A stretch of 64,000 nt of DNA from Bacillota bacterium (GTDB taxonomy: Bacteria > Bacillota > Clostridia > Acetivibrionales > DSM-1351). Below are positions 8,308 to 16,961 of the stretch, one piece after another. The position numbers and the translations under genes are program-made. How positions within the stretch are numbered: position 1 is the first letter of the stretch; the number at the start of each line of letters is the position of its first letter. The notes beneath the pieces were generated by a model, which saw only the letters and a program-made list of their open reading frames with translations, was not told the origin of the DNA and made no database searches. The stretch covers positions 116,304-180,303 of the forward strand of contig JAEXOY010000002.1 in the NCBI GenBank assembly GCA_023439045.1. Reading direction: 5' to 3'.

Positions 8308-9396
8308 TTAATAAGTTCTTCCTATACGATCCTTAGCTGCATTTTGTGCCTCAAAGACTCTCCCATCGACAAAAGATAATTTTTCTACCTTTTCACCCTT
8401 TTCGAGACGGCCTATTATATCGGCAATAAGCGGACCTTGTAACGGATTGCATTCAATATCAACATTGATTAAGCCTTCTTCCATCTTATCAAATGCTTCT
8501 GCAACAGCATCAAAAGAAATTATAGTAATATCTCCATTTACTCCGCACGTCAATCCCGCTTCCTTTATTGCCTCTATTGCACCAAATGTCATATCATCAT
8601 TTTGTGACACTAGTACGTCAATATCATTATAATTTTTTAAATACTTTTGCATTACCTCCTTACCCTTTGCTTTTGTAAAATCTCCACTCTCGCTGGCAAG
8701 TATATTCCAATTTTTATGCTTTTTAGCTATGTCCTCAAAACCCTTCGAACGACCAATTTGGGCTGTCGAATTCAAGGTGCCTTCAAGGACAACAATATTT
8801 ATGGTATCATCATTATTCTTTTCATCCTTGGTTGTATTTTTTTCCGTACGCCCTTGTGGTTCTTTAATAACATTGTTTTGAGCCCTCTGCTCTAAAAAAT
8901 TTTCTAGCCATATTCCTGCTTTTGTGCCTTCTGCATATTTATCAGTGCCAACACATGCAACATAGAGATTTTCATCTTCGGTATCAATCATTCTATCCAC
9001 AATGATAACAGGAATACCCGCTTGCTTTGCCTCCTGTAGAACGGTGTCCCACCCAGTTTCAGTAACGGGTGCAATTACTATATAGTCTACCTCTTGAAAA
9101 ATAAAACTTCTTACGGCCTTTATCTGATTTTCTTGGCTTTGTCTGCCATTAGAAAAAATTAATGAGAACCCATTTTTTTTACTTAAAGAATTTTGAATGG
9201 ACTTGGTGTTAGCCGTGCGCCAATCAGATTCAGAACCCAATTGTGAAAAACCAACAATTGTCAGATCAGAATTTATATTATCAGCGTTATTGTCCTCACT
9301 GTTCTGTATATTTTTCCATGGCCTGAAACTACAACTCGCAAAAACTATCAGGCAAATAAATAATATCCCCAAAACCATTTTTATATTTTTATTCAT
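8308..9396 (-). CDS. YtfQ-like binding lipoprotein, probable sensor of the YesM/YesN system
   Basis: A 362-aa lipoprotein with signal peptide and lipobox FASC (Cys22) and a type I sugar-binding domain. It shares ESDWRTANTKS, TAQIGRSKGFEDIAKK and ECNPLQGPLIADIIG with the transport protein encoded at 7037, but carries a 25-residue charged insert near residue 185. Its start overlaps the histidine kinase gene by 8 bases, so the two are co-transcribed and probably translationally coupled, and no permease is attached. Three-component systems of binding protein, LytS/YesM-type kinase and YesN regulator are known for xylose in Clostridium beijerinckii (XylFII-LytS-YesN). I infer that this protein presents the sugar to the kinase. 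Confidence 0.85.
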   Translation of the reverse strand: MNKNIKMVLGILFICLIVFASCSFRPWKNIQNSEDNNADNINSDLTIVGFSQLGSESDWRTANTKSIQNSLSKKNGFSLIFSNGRQSQENQIKAVRSFIFQEVDYIVIAPVTETGWDTVLQEAKQAGIPVIIVDRMIDTEDENLYVACVGTDKYAEGTKAGIWLENFLEQRAQNNVIKEPQGRTEKNTTKDEKNNDDTINIVVLEGTLNSTAQIGRSKGFEDIAKKHKNWNILASESGDFTKAKGKEVMQKYLKNYNDIDVLVSQNDDMTFGAIEAIKEAGLTCGVNGDITIISFDAVAEAFDKMEEGLINVDIECNPLQGPLIADIIGRLEKGEKVEKLSFVDGRVFEAQNAAKDRIGRTY

Positions 9397-10885
9397 GTGC
9401 TACCTCAATTCGTTCATTCTCCGCTAGTCTTGCAGGTATTTTAATTATGAAATCTGTACCTTCCCCTTTTTTGCTTCGTATTTCTAATCCATATGTATTG
9501 CCATAGTTTAATTTAATACGTTTATTTACATTTGCAAGGCCAAAACCAGTACTCTGCTTATTGCCCGTTATTTCTATCTCTTCTCTTAGAGCATTGAGCT
9601 TTTCTTCGTCCATGCCCACCCCGTTGTCAATTACATGGAAGCAGATAACATCATCTATAATTTCTGCTGTAACCGTAATCTTACCTTTTGCTCGAAGCAT
9701 CTTGATGCCATGGTATAAAGAATTCTCAATAAGTGGCTGTAGCGTTAGCTTTAAAATTTGATACTCGTATAGCTCCTCTGGAATATTGATTTCATAGTCT
9801 AGGATATCCTTATATCGAGATTGTTGTATCTGTAGATAGCTATTTATATGAATTTCCTCTTCACGAATGGTAATAAAGTCTTTTCCTCTACTTACTACTA
9901 TTCTGAAAAACTCAGAAAGGGATACTACCATATCTATTGCCTCTTTATTTTTATCTCCCTCTATTAACCATATAATTGTATCTAAAGTATTGTATAAAAA
10001 GTGAGGATTTATTTGGGTTTGCAAAAGCTTTGACTCCATGTGCCTTAAGTTTTGCTGTTCAAGTTTAATGCTCTGAACCTGTTGTTCGAGTTTAGAAGCC
10101 ATGTCATTGAAGCTGTCCGATAATATCGATAATTCATCGTGGTTTTCACAGGTTGTCCTGGTTGTAAAATCACCCTTTGCTACCATTGCAGTCTTATCAC
10201 ACAATACCCTAATAGGTTTGGTAATGCTATCTGTTACAATTATATTGACTAGCACCGAGGCAATAATTATGCAGGCCAAAGCAACTATCATGGTGACAAT
10301 TACATTGGTAACTTGCTCACTTAGTTGCTGCCTAATATCTTCAAAGTTTTGCGTTTCAAAATAGATATAATATTGTATTTCCTCCTGGAACATTTCTGTG
10401 AGAATATATATATCTGACTCAAGCATTTTAATATTTTCTTCATAATGCCCTGTCTCCTCCAAATTATCACGTATCTCATTAATTCTATCCTTAAGAGTGT
10501 CAAGATTGAGAAGAATGCGCTTGATCCAATCAAGACTCTCTCTACTTGATGTAATCTTTTGTAAATTTGTAAAACTACTCCTAGCATCTTCTATAAGCTT
10601 ATAAGGATTTTTTAAGTCACTGTTTTTATCAATGGATTTAAAAGTTTCTGCCTCAACAACTATTTTGTACATACTTTCATCCATTTCTTCTTTAAAATTC
10701 AGATTATAGTTGTTTGCAGAAGTAATTCTTCTTACTATAGTGTCGTAGGAAGTGCTATAATTATACAACGCTGCAATTTGATAAATAGATAGAACAATCA
10801 TAGGTACAATGATAACGACAGCTACCATAAAAAGCTTCAGTCTTAATGGATATTTAATTGGTTTTTGGCTATTGTAGCTTATCAT
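9389..10885 (-). CDS. Sensor histidine kinase, YesM type
   Basis: A 498-aa membrane kinase. One helix lies near residues 17-40, an extracellular helical sensor of about 130 residues follows, then a second helix near 190-215, a HAMP linker (SITKPIRVLCDKT), the His_kinase domain with phospho-acceptor His in QINPHFLYNTLDT, and an ATPase domain with N-box LIENSLYHGI and DNGVGMDE. The start overlaps the stop of the response regulator gene by four bases (ATGA). It probably reads the neighbouring YtfQ-like lipoprotein and phosphorylates the YesN-type regulator, switching on the transporter operon. Confidence 0.92.
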   Translation of the reverse strand: MISYNSQKPIKYPLRLKLFMVAVVIIVPMIVLSIYQIAALYNYSTSYDTIVRRITSANNYNLNFKEEMDESMYKIVVEAETFKSIDKNSDLKNPYKLIEDARSSFTNLQKITSSRESLDWIKRILLNLDTLKDRINEIRDNLEETGHYEENIKMLESDIYILTEMFQEEIQYYIYFETQNFEDIRQQLSEQVTNVIVTMIVALACIIIASVLVNIIVTDSITKPIRVLCDKTAMVAKGDFTTRTTCENHDELSILSDSFNDMASKLEQQVQSIKLEQQNLRHMESKLLQTQINPHFLYNTLDTIIWLIEGDKNKEAIDMVVSLSEFFRIVVSRGKDFITIREEEIHINSYLQIQQSRYKDILDYEINIPEELYEYQILKLTLQPLIENSLYHGIKMLRAKGKITVTAEIIDDVICFHVIDNGVGMDEEKLNALREEIEITGNKQSTGFGLANVNKRIKLNYGNTYGLEIRSKKGEGTDFIIKIPARLAENERIEVAHE

Positions 10886-12504
10886 TCTTCACCCTTACCC
10901 TGTAGTCTGTATTCTGACGGTGTACAATTCTGTGTTTTTTTAAATATGTAACTAAAATAATGTGAATCGAGATAACCTACCAAAAATCCTATCTCGGTAA
11001 TCTTTTTACCAGAACAGCGTAAGTATTCTTTGGCCTTTTCCATTCTAATATCTGTAAGATACTCTATAAATGTCATTCCCGTTTCTTGGTTAAAAAGAGA
11101 ACTAAAATAATTCGGGCTAAGGTTAACAGTAGATGCAACCTTATCCAATGAAAGGTCGCTCATATCGAATTTAAGGTGCATATACTCCTTCGCTTGTTCA
11201 ATAAGTCCAGCATAACGCTTTTGACTGTTTTTATTCCGCAGGTCAATTGCTTCTTTGAGAATGGACTTGTAAAATTGACAGCAGTCCTCAAAGCTTGAAA
11301 GCTGCTCAATTACACTATTCATGCTCTTAATACTATTTTCTATCTTTTCTCTAGGGTATTTGAGAGTTTTAATAAACTTCATTATTGCAGAGCATCCGTC
11401 CATTATGATGTAATGCCTAAACAAAGTCGAACTCATGGCATTAGTACCAAAGCCACTAAAATAACTGTCGACAAATTCATCTACGTCATGTATAGTGCCC
11501 CTCTTTAAAAAGTCTTCTACCACTCCTCTATCAAGCTTTTCAAGATTAAGCTCACTTACATTAACCTGATTTCCTATCTGTGCCTTAATATTAAGAACAT
11601 CACTATAAGACAAAAACTGATCATTAATATCAAAATAGCGCAATGAAAAAGCACTATTTGCATCAAGATAAGACTGCTGTAGGTCTCGGACGCGGTGAAC
11701 AACACGTCCAATACCACCGAAATAATGAGCTCTACCTTGACAAATATCCACCAATAAAGAGCATAACTCTTTATTTATTTCAATTATCTGATTTTCACTT
11801 TCTCCAAGTAATATAAATGCCCAGCCATCCATGCCACGTTCAAATACTTTAATATTTGAATATTTATTTAAGGTGCTTATCATTTTAGCCTCACATTGCA
11901 CTATATCATTAGAATACTGGTACATATCCTCCTGTCCTTTAAACTGGAACAGCAAGATACAAAAGGCCGTGGCTACCATATCGATCCCTAGGGCCTCTTC
12001 CTGTTCAATTATCTGTGAAAGAGACATTTTTCCGCTAACTAGAGAGTTGAAAAAGTCTTTTCTTTTTTCACCCTGTTTTTGATAAACCAGCTGTTGATAT
12101 TGTTCCAGTATATACTTATCCTTACGTTCCTTTTCGATAGATGCGGCTGCATTTTTTACTGCCGCAAACAACTTATTAGATGTTATAGGCTTAAGCAAGT
12201 ATTCACTGACACCAATATCTATTGCTTGTTGTGCATATCCAAAATCACTGTATCCACTTATAATAATAATTTTCAGGTTAGGCATATCCCTTTTTAATAA
12301 TTTACTTAACTCCAAGCCGTCCATAAAGGGCATTTTAATGTCCGTAATAAGAATATCTGGCTGTTCTCTAATAATCTTTGGGTATGCCAGCTCACCATCA
12401 CTCTCGTCCCCTACAATAGCGAAGCCTTCTTCTTCCCAATGAATTTTATTTTTGATACCCTCTCTTATTACAATTTCGTCTTCTACTATAAAAACCTTGT
12501 ACAT
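10882..12504 (-). CDS. Response regulator with AraC-type output, YesN type
   Basis: A 540-aa cytoplasmic regulator. The receiver domain starts at MYKVFIVEDE, with phospho-acceptor Asp in LITDIKMPFMDG near residue 55 and the conserved Lys in YLLKPI. A middle region of about 300 residues follows, then an AraC-type double helix-turn-helix at the C-terminus (LSPNYFSSLFNQETG, VGYLDSHYFSYIFKK). Two ATGs in a row occur at 12507 and 12504; the second has better spacing from GGGGGT. It is first in the RR-HK-binding-protein operon. Likely targets are its own operon and the YtfQ-like transporter downstream. Confidence 0.9.
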   Translation of the reverse strand: MYKVFIVEDEIVIREGIKNKIHWEEEGFAIVGDESDGELAYPKIIREQPDILITDIKMPFMDGLELSKLLKRDMPNLKIIIISGYSDFGYAQQAIDIGVSEYLLKPITSNKLFAAVKNAAASIEKERKDKYILEQYQQLVYQKQGEKRKDFFNSLVSGKMSLSQIIEQEEALGIDMVATAFCILLFQFKGQEDMYQYSNDIVQCEAKMISTLNKYSNIKVFERGMDGWAFILLGESENQIIEINKELCSLLVDICQGRAHYFGGIGRVVHRVRDLQQSYLDANSAFSLRYFDINDQFLSYSDVLNIKAQIGNQVNVSELNLEKLDRGVVEDFLKRGTIHDVDEFVDSYFSGFGTNAMSSTLFRHYIIMDGCSAIMKFIKTLKYPREKIENSIKSMNSVIEQLSSFEDCCQFYKSILKEAIDLRNKNSQKRYAGLIEQAKEYMHLKFDMSDLSLDKVASTVNLSPNYFSSLFNQETGMTFIEYLTDIRMEKAKEYLRCSGKKITEIGFLVGYLDSHYFSYIFKKTQNCTPSEYRLQGKGEE

Positions 12505-12883
12505 CATTACCCCCAAAAACTTACAATAACTAATATTTATGTATTCATTATCAATCCAAAGCAATGAGATAAAACCGGACAAAACCGCTTTTACTATTAG
12601 TATTAAATATGGTAATTATATCATAATAAATAAAATTAATGCTATTTATATGTAAATAACACTTGCATTCCAGTCCACAAAATATTGTTATGACCACAAA
12701 AATGACAAGAGGCTATGGACAGGTAAATGTCCACAGCCTCTTGTCATAAGCAGAAATGGCTACAATTTGAAATTTTTACAATAAAGAACCTCCAAATGAG
12801 CATTATTGCATCAATTCAGAGGTTCACACAAGCTTTATAAATTTTATATGGGAATACTATCTTATTTATAAAAACTAATATAA
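12505..12883. other. Intergenic stretch between two minus-strand operons
   Basis: It holds the leader and promoter of the YesN-type regulator (12505-12690, very AT-rich, no clear -35/-10 pair picked out), the terminator of the ribose operon (12698-12747) and 136 bases of 3' UTR of rbsD. A short AACCTC/GAGGTT inverted repeat at 12787-12824 is probably insignificant. No gene is seen. Confidence 0.6.
12697..12747 (-). terminator. Terminator of the ribose operon
   Basis: A 13-bp perfect stem, ATGACAAGAGGCT (12702-12714) with AGCCTCTTGTCAT (12735-12747), is extended inside by GGAC/GTCC. On the minus strand it is followed by TTTTTG, a good U-run. Confidence 0.88.
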
Positions 12884-13297
12884 TTATATTTCATCGGAGC
12901 AAGAGAAAGCTACTCCTGAGTGGAGAATTATATTTGCATAGGGCATACATTCTCCAGTCCTTACAACAGCCCTACAACTCCCCGTCAATTCTTTAAATGT
13001 AGAATGTTCAACACAGTTTATCTTTGTCGAAATGAAACGTTCAGTAATTTTATTATATAAATCAGGATTTTCATTAATCATTTCAGAAGCAATAGTTACT
13101 TCTTCAACCTCTAATTCATAAAGAACGGCTTCAAGTACATCCAGAAATGAGGGCAAATCCCTTCTCACCGCCAAATCGATTCTTTTTGAAGAGTCGGGCA
13201 CAGGTAATCCGGCATCACCGATTGCTATAGTATCTGTATGTCCCATAAGAGCAATTACAGCAGATAAATCCGAGTTCAATAACTTTGTTTTCTTCAT
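12884..13297 (-). CDS. rbsD: D-ribose pyranase
   Basis: A 137-aa RbsD/FucU-family mutarotase that interconverts the pyranose and furanose forms of ribose, so that ribokinase can use the imported sugar. The family motifs LMGHTDTIAIGDAGLPVP near the N-terminus (with the catalytic His) and RTGECMPYANIIL at the C-terminus are clear, and the length is standard. It is last in the minus-strand ribose operon, 43 bases after rbsA, and is followed by a strong terminator. Confidence 0.95.
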   Translation of the reverse strand: MKKTKLLNSDLSAVIALMGHTDTIAIGDAGLPVPDSSKRIDLAVRRDLPSFLDVLEAVLYELEVEEVTIASEMINENPDLYNKITERFISTKINCVEHSTFKELTGSCRAVVRTGECMPYANIILHSGVAFSCSDEI

Positions 13298-13340
13298 GTG
13301 TATCCCTACTATTCTTTAATAAATTGTTAAATCCATACCA

Positions 13341-14831
13341 TTAGTCTACCGCTGCAGCATACCTCATAAATTTCTCTTCTGTAGCTTCTTTTCTCATCAT
13401 CTGTCCAGTAATGCGACCCTCGTGCATAACTAGAACTCTATCACTAAGATATAGTAATTCAGGTAATTCAGATGAGACAATGATGATACCTATGCCTTCT
13501 TTTGCAATACTACGCAGTATTGAATAAACCTCTGCTTTAGCTCCAACGTCTATACCTCTTGTTGGCTCGTCGCATAAAAGTATTTTGGGAGAGTTACTAA
13601 TCCAGCGTGAAATAATTACTTTTTGCTGATTCCCCCCTGAAAGAGTTAAAATAGGTAAACTGACATTATTGGCCTTAATTGTATATTTTGTAACCATTTC
13701 TTCCATCTTTTTGTTAGCTTGCTTTTTATCTATTAGAAAGCCTTTCACCAAATCTTTTATGATTACCATCTGAGCATTTTGCATTATAGTCATTTCTTCT
13801 ACTAACGCATCATCTCTTCTATTTTCCGGGATGAGAGCTATCCCGCTTTCAATTGCATCAGAAGGAGAATTGAAGGTTACAGCTTTATCCTCAATGATAA
13901 TTTCTCCCGAATCAGGTTTAGTAAAACCAAACAATGACATTAGCACTTCCGTTCTCCCAGCGCCAACGAATCCACCCAATCCCAGGATTTCTCCCTTATT
14001 TAGTTCAAAACTAATGTTCTCGAATTCTCCCCTTCTTGTAAGGTTATTCACCTTTAAAAGTCTTTCACCGGTATTATAGCTAACTACTTCTTCATCTGTA
14101 TTGAGTTTTCTACCAACCATTAAGTTCACAAGTTCATCAATTGTTATATCTGAAACCTTTTCTGTTGTAACAAATTGACCATCACGAAGAACAGTAATAG
14201 TATCTCCGATCTCCATGATCTCTTCTAATCTGTGGCTTATATAGATGATGGTTGTACCATTTTCTTTCTTCAGCTTTTTTATAATGTCAAACATTACTGT
14301 TCTTTGATCATTTGTTAATGCAGCAGTAGGCTCATCCATTATGAGAATCTTTGGCTTAAAATAAATAGCCTTTGCAATTTGAACTATAGATTGTTCTGCT
14401 ATACTCAAACTACCAACTAAATCTGATGGATTTCGGTTCAATTTAAATTCTTCCAGTAATTTTTTTGTTTCCTGTTCCATGAATTTTTCATTGAGAAAAA
14501 GTCCCTTTGTGCTTTTTGAAGAACCCATAAATATGTTATGTGCAATACTCATGTTTAAGCAGAGTGGAACTTCCTGATGAATAATGGAGAAGCCTAATTT
14601 TTCTGAATGAGAAATACTATTAATTTTAACTTCCTCACCATTAATCTTTATTTTTCCACTAGTAGGTTGAAAAATACCCCCACACAAATTCATCAGAGTT
14701 GATTTTCCCGCACCGTTTTCACCGCACAAGCAATGAACCTCACCCTTTTTGATCTTGAAGCAGACGTCTGATAATGCAGCTGTGCCACCGAATTTTTTTG
14801 TTATGTTTTCAAAACAAATAATATGTTCCAA
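13341..14831 (-). CDS. rbsA: Ribose ABC transporter ATPase
   Basis: A 496-aa duplicated ABC ATPase. The N-terminal domain has Walker A GENGAGKST near residue 39 and Walker B ILIMDEPT; the C-terminal domain has the degenerate loop GGFVGAGRTE, signature LSGGNQQK and LLCDEPTRGIDVG. The start is TTG at 14831, with AGGGGG eight bases before it; no ATG competes near the family start. It lies between rbsC and rbsD. Ribose is inferred from the rbsD and ribokinase neighbours. Confidence 0.92.
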   Translation of the reverse strand: MEHIICFENITKKFGGTAALSDVCFKIKKGEVHCLCGENGAGKSTLMNLCGGIFQPTSGKIKINGEEVKINSISHSEKLGFSIIHQEVPLCLNMSIAHNIFMGSSKSTKGLFLNEKFMEQETKKLLEEFKLNRNPSDLVGSLSIAEQSIVQIAKAIYFKPKILIMDEPTAALTNDQRTVMFDIIKKLKKENGTTIIYISHRLEEIMEIGDTITVLRDGQFVTTEKVSDITIDELVNLMVGRKLNTDEEVVSYNTGERLLKVNNLTRRGEFENISFELNKGEILGLGGFVGAGRTEVLMSLFGFTKPDSGEIIIEDKAVTFNSPSDAIESGIALIPENRRDDALVEEMTIMQNAQMVIIKDLVKGFLIDKKQANKKMEEMVTKYTIKANNVSLPILTLSGGNQQKVIISRWISNSPKILLCDEPTRGIDVGAKAEVYSILRSIAKEGIGIIIVSSELPELLYLSDRVLVMHEGRITGQMMRKEATEEKFMRYAAAVD

Positions 14832-14850
14832 TGCTCTACCCCCTCTGCAA

Positions 14851-15825
14851 TTATCTTACGCTTTTTCTCTGTGTAATCCAGGTATCCATAAATACTGCTG
14901 CTATTATAATGATACCAATGAAGCCGGACTGCCAGAATGCCGGAACGCTAAGTAGTACCATACCATTTCGTACAACTGCCATTATTGCAGCTCCTAAAAA
15001 TGTTCCCAGTATTGACCCTCTACCGCCACTCATACTTGCACCACCTAGAATAACTGCGGCAATAACGTCCATTTCACGACCTGCTCCTGCAGTAGTTGGT
15101 ACCGACTTGAGGTAGGCAATACTGATAATTCCAGCAAATGCTGCTAAAACACCCATGACTACGAAGCTAATAATCTTCATACGATCGGTATTAATACCAG
15201 CTAATCTCGCAGCACGCTTATTACCACCGGTAGCATATATATCAAAACCTACTTTTGTCTTCTTCATAATAATAAAGGTTATCACATAAAGCGCTATCAT
15301 AATAATGATCTGAACAGGTATGCGCCCTATATTTCCTCCAATACCAAAGAACCAGCTCGACTGTGCCTCTGCAGAAAATGCACCTACGCTTTTACCACCC
15401 GATATGGCGTATGCAATACTTCTAAATATCTGCATTGTTCCTAGTGTTACTATAAAAGCAGGCATTTTAGCCTTTGTTGTTAAGAATCCATTAATAAATC
15501 CGATGGCAGCTCCTGCCCCAATTGCAACAAAAAACGCAAGTGTTGGGGATATCCCATCTTTAATCAAAATGGCAGCTAGCATGGCTGTGGCTCCATAAAT
15601 CGAACCTATAGACAAGTCGATTTCAGCACATACTATAACCATGGTCATACCAATGGCCATAATACCTATTTCTGTCATCTGCCTTATTACATTAATAATA
15701 TTTTGAGATCTTATAAATGCTGGCGATGCAATACTCAATACTATAACGATTCCCAAAAGAACCATCAGTACACCAAGCTCTCTAAAAGACTTGCTTCTAA
15801 ACTTTATAGCAAATTGTTTTCCCAT
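14851..15825 (-). CDS. rbsC: Ribose ABC transporter permease
   Basis: A 324-aa CUT2 permease with about nine membrane helices. The family motifs EIDLSIGSIYGATAM near residue 70 and GREMDVIAAVILGGASMSGG near residue 235 are present. The ATG follows GGAGATTGCT. Only one permease gene is present, so the channel is expected to be a homodimer, as in the ribose transporter. Confidence 0.92.
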   Translation of the reverse strand: MGKQFAIKFRSKSFRELGVLMVLLGIVIVLSIASPAFIRSQNIINVIRQMTEIGIMAIGMTMVIVCAEIDLSIGSIYGATAMLAAILIKDGISPTLAFFVAIGAGAAIGFINGFLTTKAKMPAFIVTLGTMQIFRSIAYAISGGKSVGAFSAEAQSSWFFGIGGNIGRIPVQIIIMIALYVITFIIMKKTKVGFDIYATGGNKRAARLAGINTDRMKIISFVVMGVLAAFAGIISIAYLKSVPTTAGAGREMDVIAAVILGGASMSGGRGSILGTFLGAAIMAVVRNGMVLLSVPAFWQSGFIGIIIIAAVFMDTWITQRKSVR

Positions 15826-15873
15826 AGCAATCTCCGTCCGTTAAAACATGATTTTGTCATATCCGTTTATGAT

Positions 15874-15914
15874 TAGGGACTGCCCTTTTGACATTATTTT
15901 TTAGGCAGCCCCTA
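15874..15914 (-). other. Intercistronic stem-loop after rbsB
   Basis: TAGGGaCTGCC (15874-15884) faces GGCAGcCCCTA (15904-15914). On plus-strand RNA the middle pair is an A/C mismatch, but on minus-strand RNA it is a G-U wobble, so the stem is complete only in the direction of the operon. No U-run follows. It fits a stem that protects or favours rbsB mRNA. Confidence 0.7.
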
Positions 15915-15937
15915 TGTACTGTTACTATATATACTTA

Positions 15938-16936
15938 TTATTCAGGCTTAACATTGTCAACATTATCCTTTGTTACTAAGAATGCACCTGTATTCATGTT
16001 TAATGTGTCATATCCGAATTTTGTTTCGGTGAACAATTGAATAACTGGATAGTATCCCTGAAGGAATGGATTTTGTCCAATAGTTAATTGCATTGCATCG
16101 TTTTTGACATGCTGCAGTGTTCCCTCTGTTAAATCAAATCCTGCTCCAAAAACCTTACCGTTTAACTTATTAGCCTCAATAAATGTTCCGATAGCTTCAC
16201 TGAAAACATCAACGCCTAAAAATGCATTTACGTCAGGATGAGCCAAGTATGCATTTTCAATAACTCCTACTGCTGTTGTTAAGTCAGTAGTAATGTCAAC
16301 TAAATCAACAAATTCAATTCCAGGGAATTCCTTAGCTGCTCTCTTTATACCTTGTTCACGAGCAATCAAAGCACTATCTGCTGGAGCACAGGACGCGATT
16401 ATATACTTTCCTTTACCCTTCAGTACTTCACCAAACATGTATTTTCCAAGCATATAACCTGAATCTTCAAGATCCTGACCTACAAATACAGTTCCATCAT
16501 CCTTACCAGAATTCTGGTTTAAGCTAACTACAGTAATTCCTGCATCTTTAGCCTTTTTGAGTACATCAGCAAATCCATCTGGATCCCATACAACTGTTGC
16601 AATTCCTGTATAGCCAGAAGAAATACAAGTCTCAATCATGCTAACCTGCTCAGCAAGATTGTTTGCTGTATTTGGCGCCATTACGTCTACTTTGATACCT
16701 AATGCCTTACCTGCTTCTTGCGCGCCCTCTTGAATCTTTGCATAGAAAGAACTGTTTAGTGCGTGTAGTACCACTGCGTACTTAACATCACTATTTTCTG
16801 CAGCTGTTGATGTAGCTACAGAATCCGCGCTTGCATCCCCTGTGCTTGCAGTATTGCCATCAGATGATGTACAACCTGCAAATAACCCAACTACCATAAC
16901 CATACACAACATTACCGCGATCAGTCTCTTTTTCAT
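15938..16936 (-). CDS. rbsB: Ribose-type sugar-binding lipoprotein
   Basis: A 332-aa binding lipoprotein. A signal peptide ends at the lipobox FAGC (Cys21), then a low-complexity Ser/Ala/Asp linker, then a type I periplasmic binding fold beginning YAVVLHALNSSFYAKIQEGA. It is the substrate receptor of the RbsA/RbsC importer encoded downstream, with the usual stem-loop after it. The ATG follows AGGGGGAAAAAA. Divergence from canonical ribose-binding proteins means another pentose or related sugar is possible. Confidence 0.85.
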   Translation of the reverse strand: MKKRLIAVMLCMVMVVGLFAGCTSSDGNTASTGDASADSVATSTAAENSDVKYAVVLHALNSSFYAKIQEGAQEAGKALGIKVDVMAPNTANNLAEQVSMIETCISSGYTGIATVVWDPDGFADVLKKAKDAGITVVSLNQNSGKDDGTVFVGQDLEDSGYMLGKYMFGEVLKGKGKYIIASCAPADSALIAREQGIKRAAKEFPGIEFVDLVDITTDLTTAVGVIENAYLAHPDVNAFLGVDVFSEAIGTFIEANKLNGKVFGAGFDLTEGTLQHVKNDAMQLTIGQNPFLQGYYPVIQLFTETKFGYDTLNMNTGAFLVTKDNVDNVKPE

Positions 16937-16961
16937 GATTTTTTCCCCCTGTTAATAATTA

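Noticed and set aside
12787..12824. AACCTC/GAGGTT hairpin downstream of rbsD
   Set aside because: Six pairs with a 26-base loop and no T-run; the real terminator is at 12702-12747.
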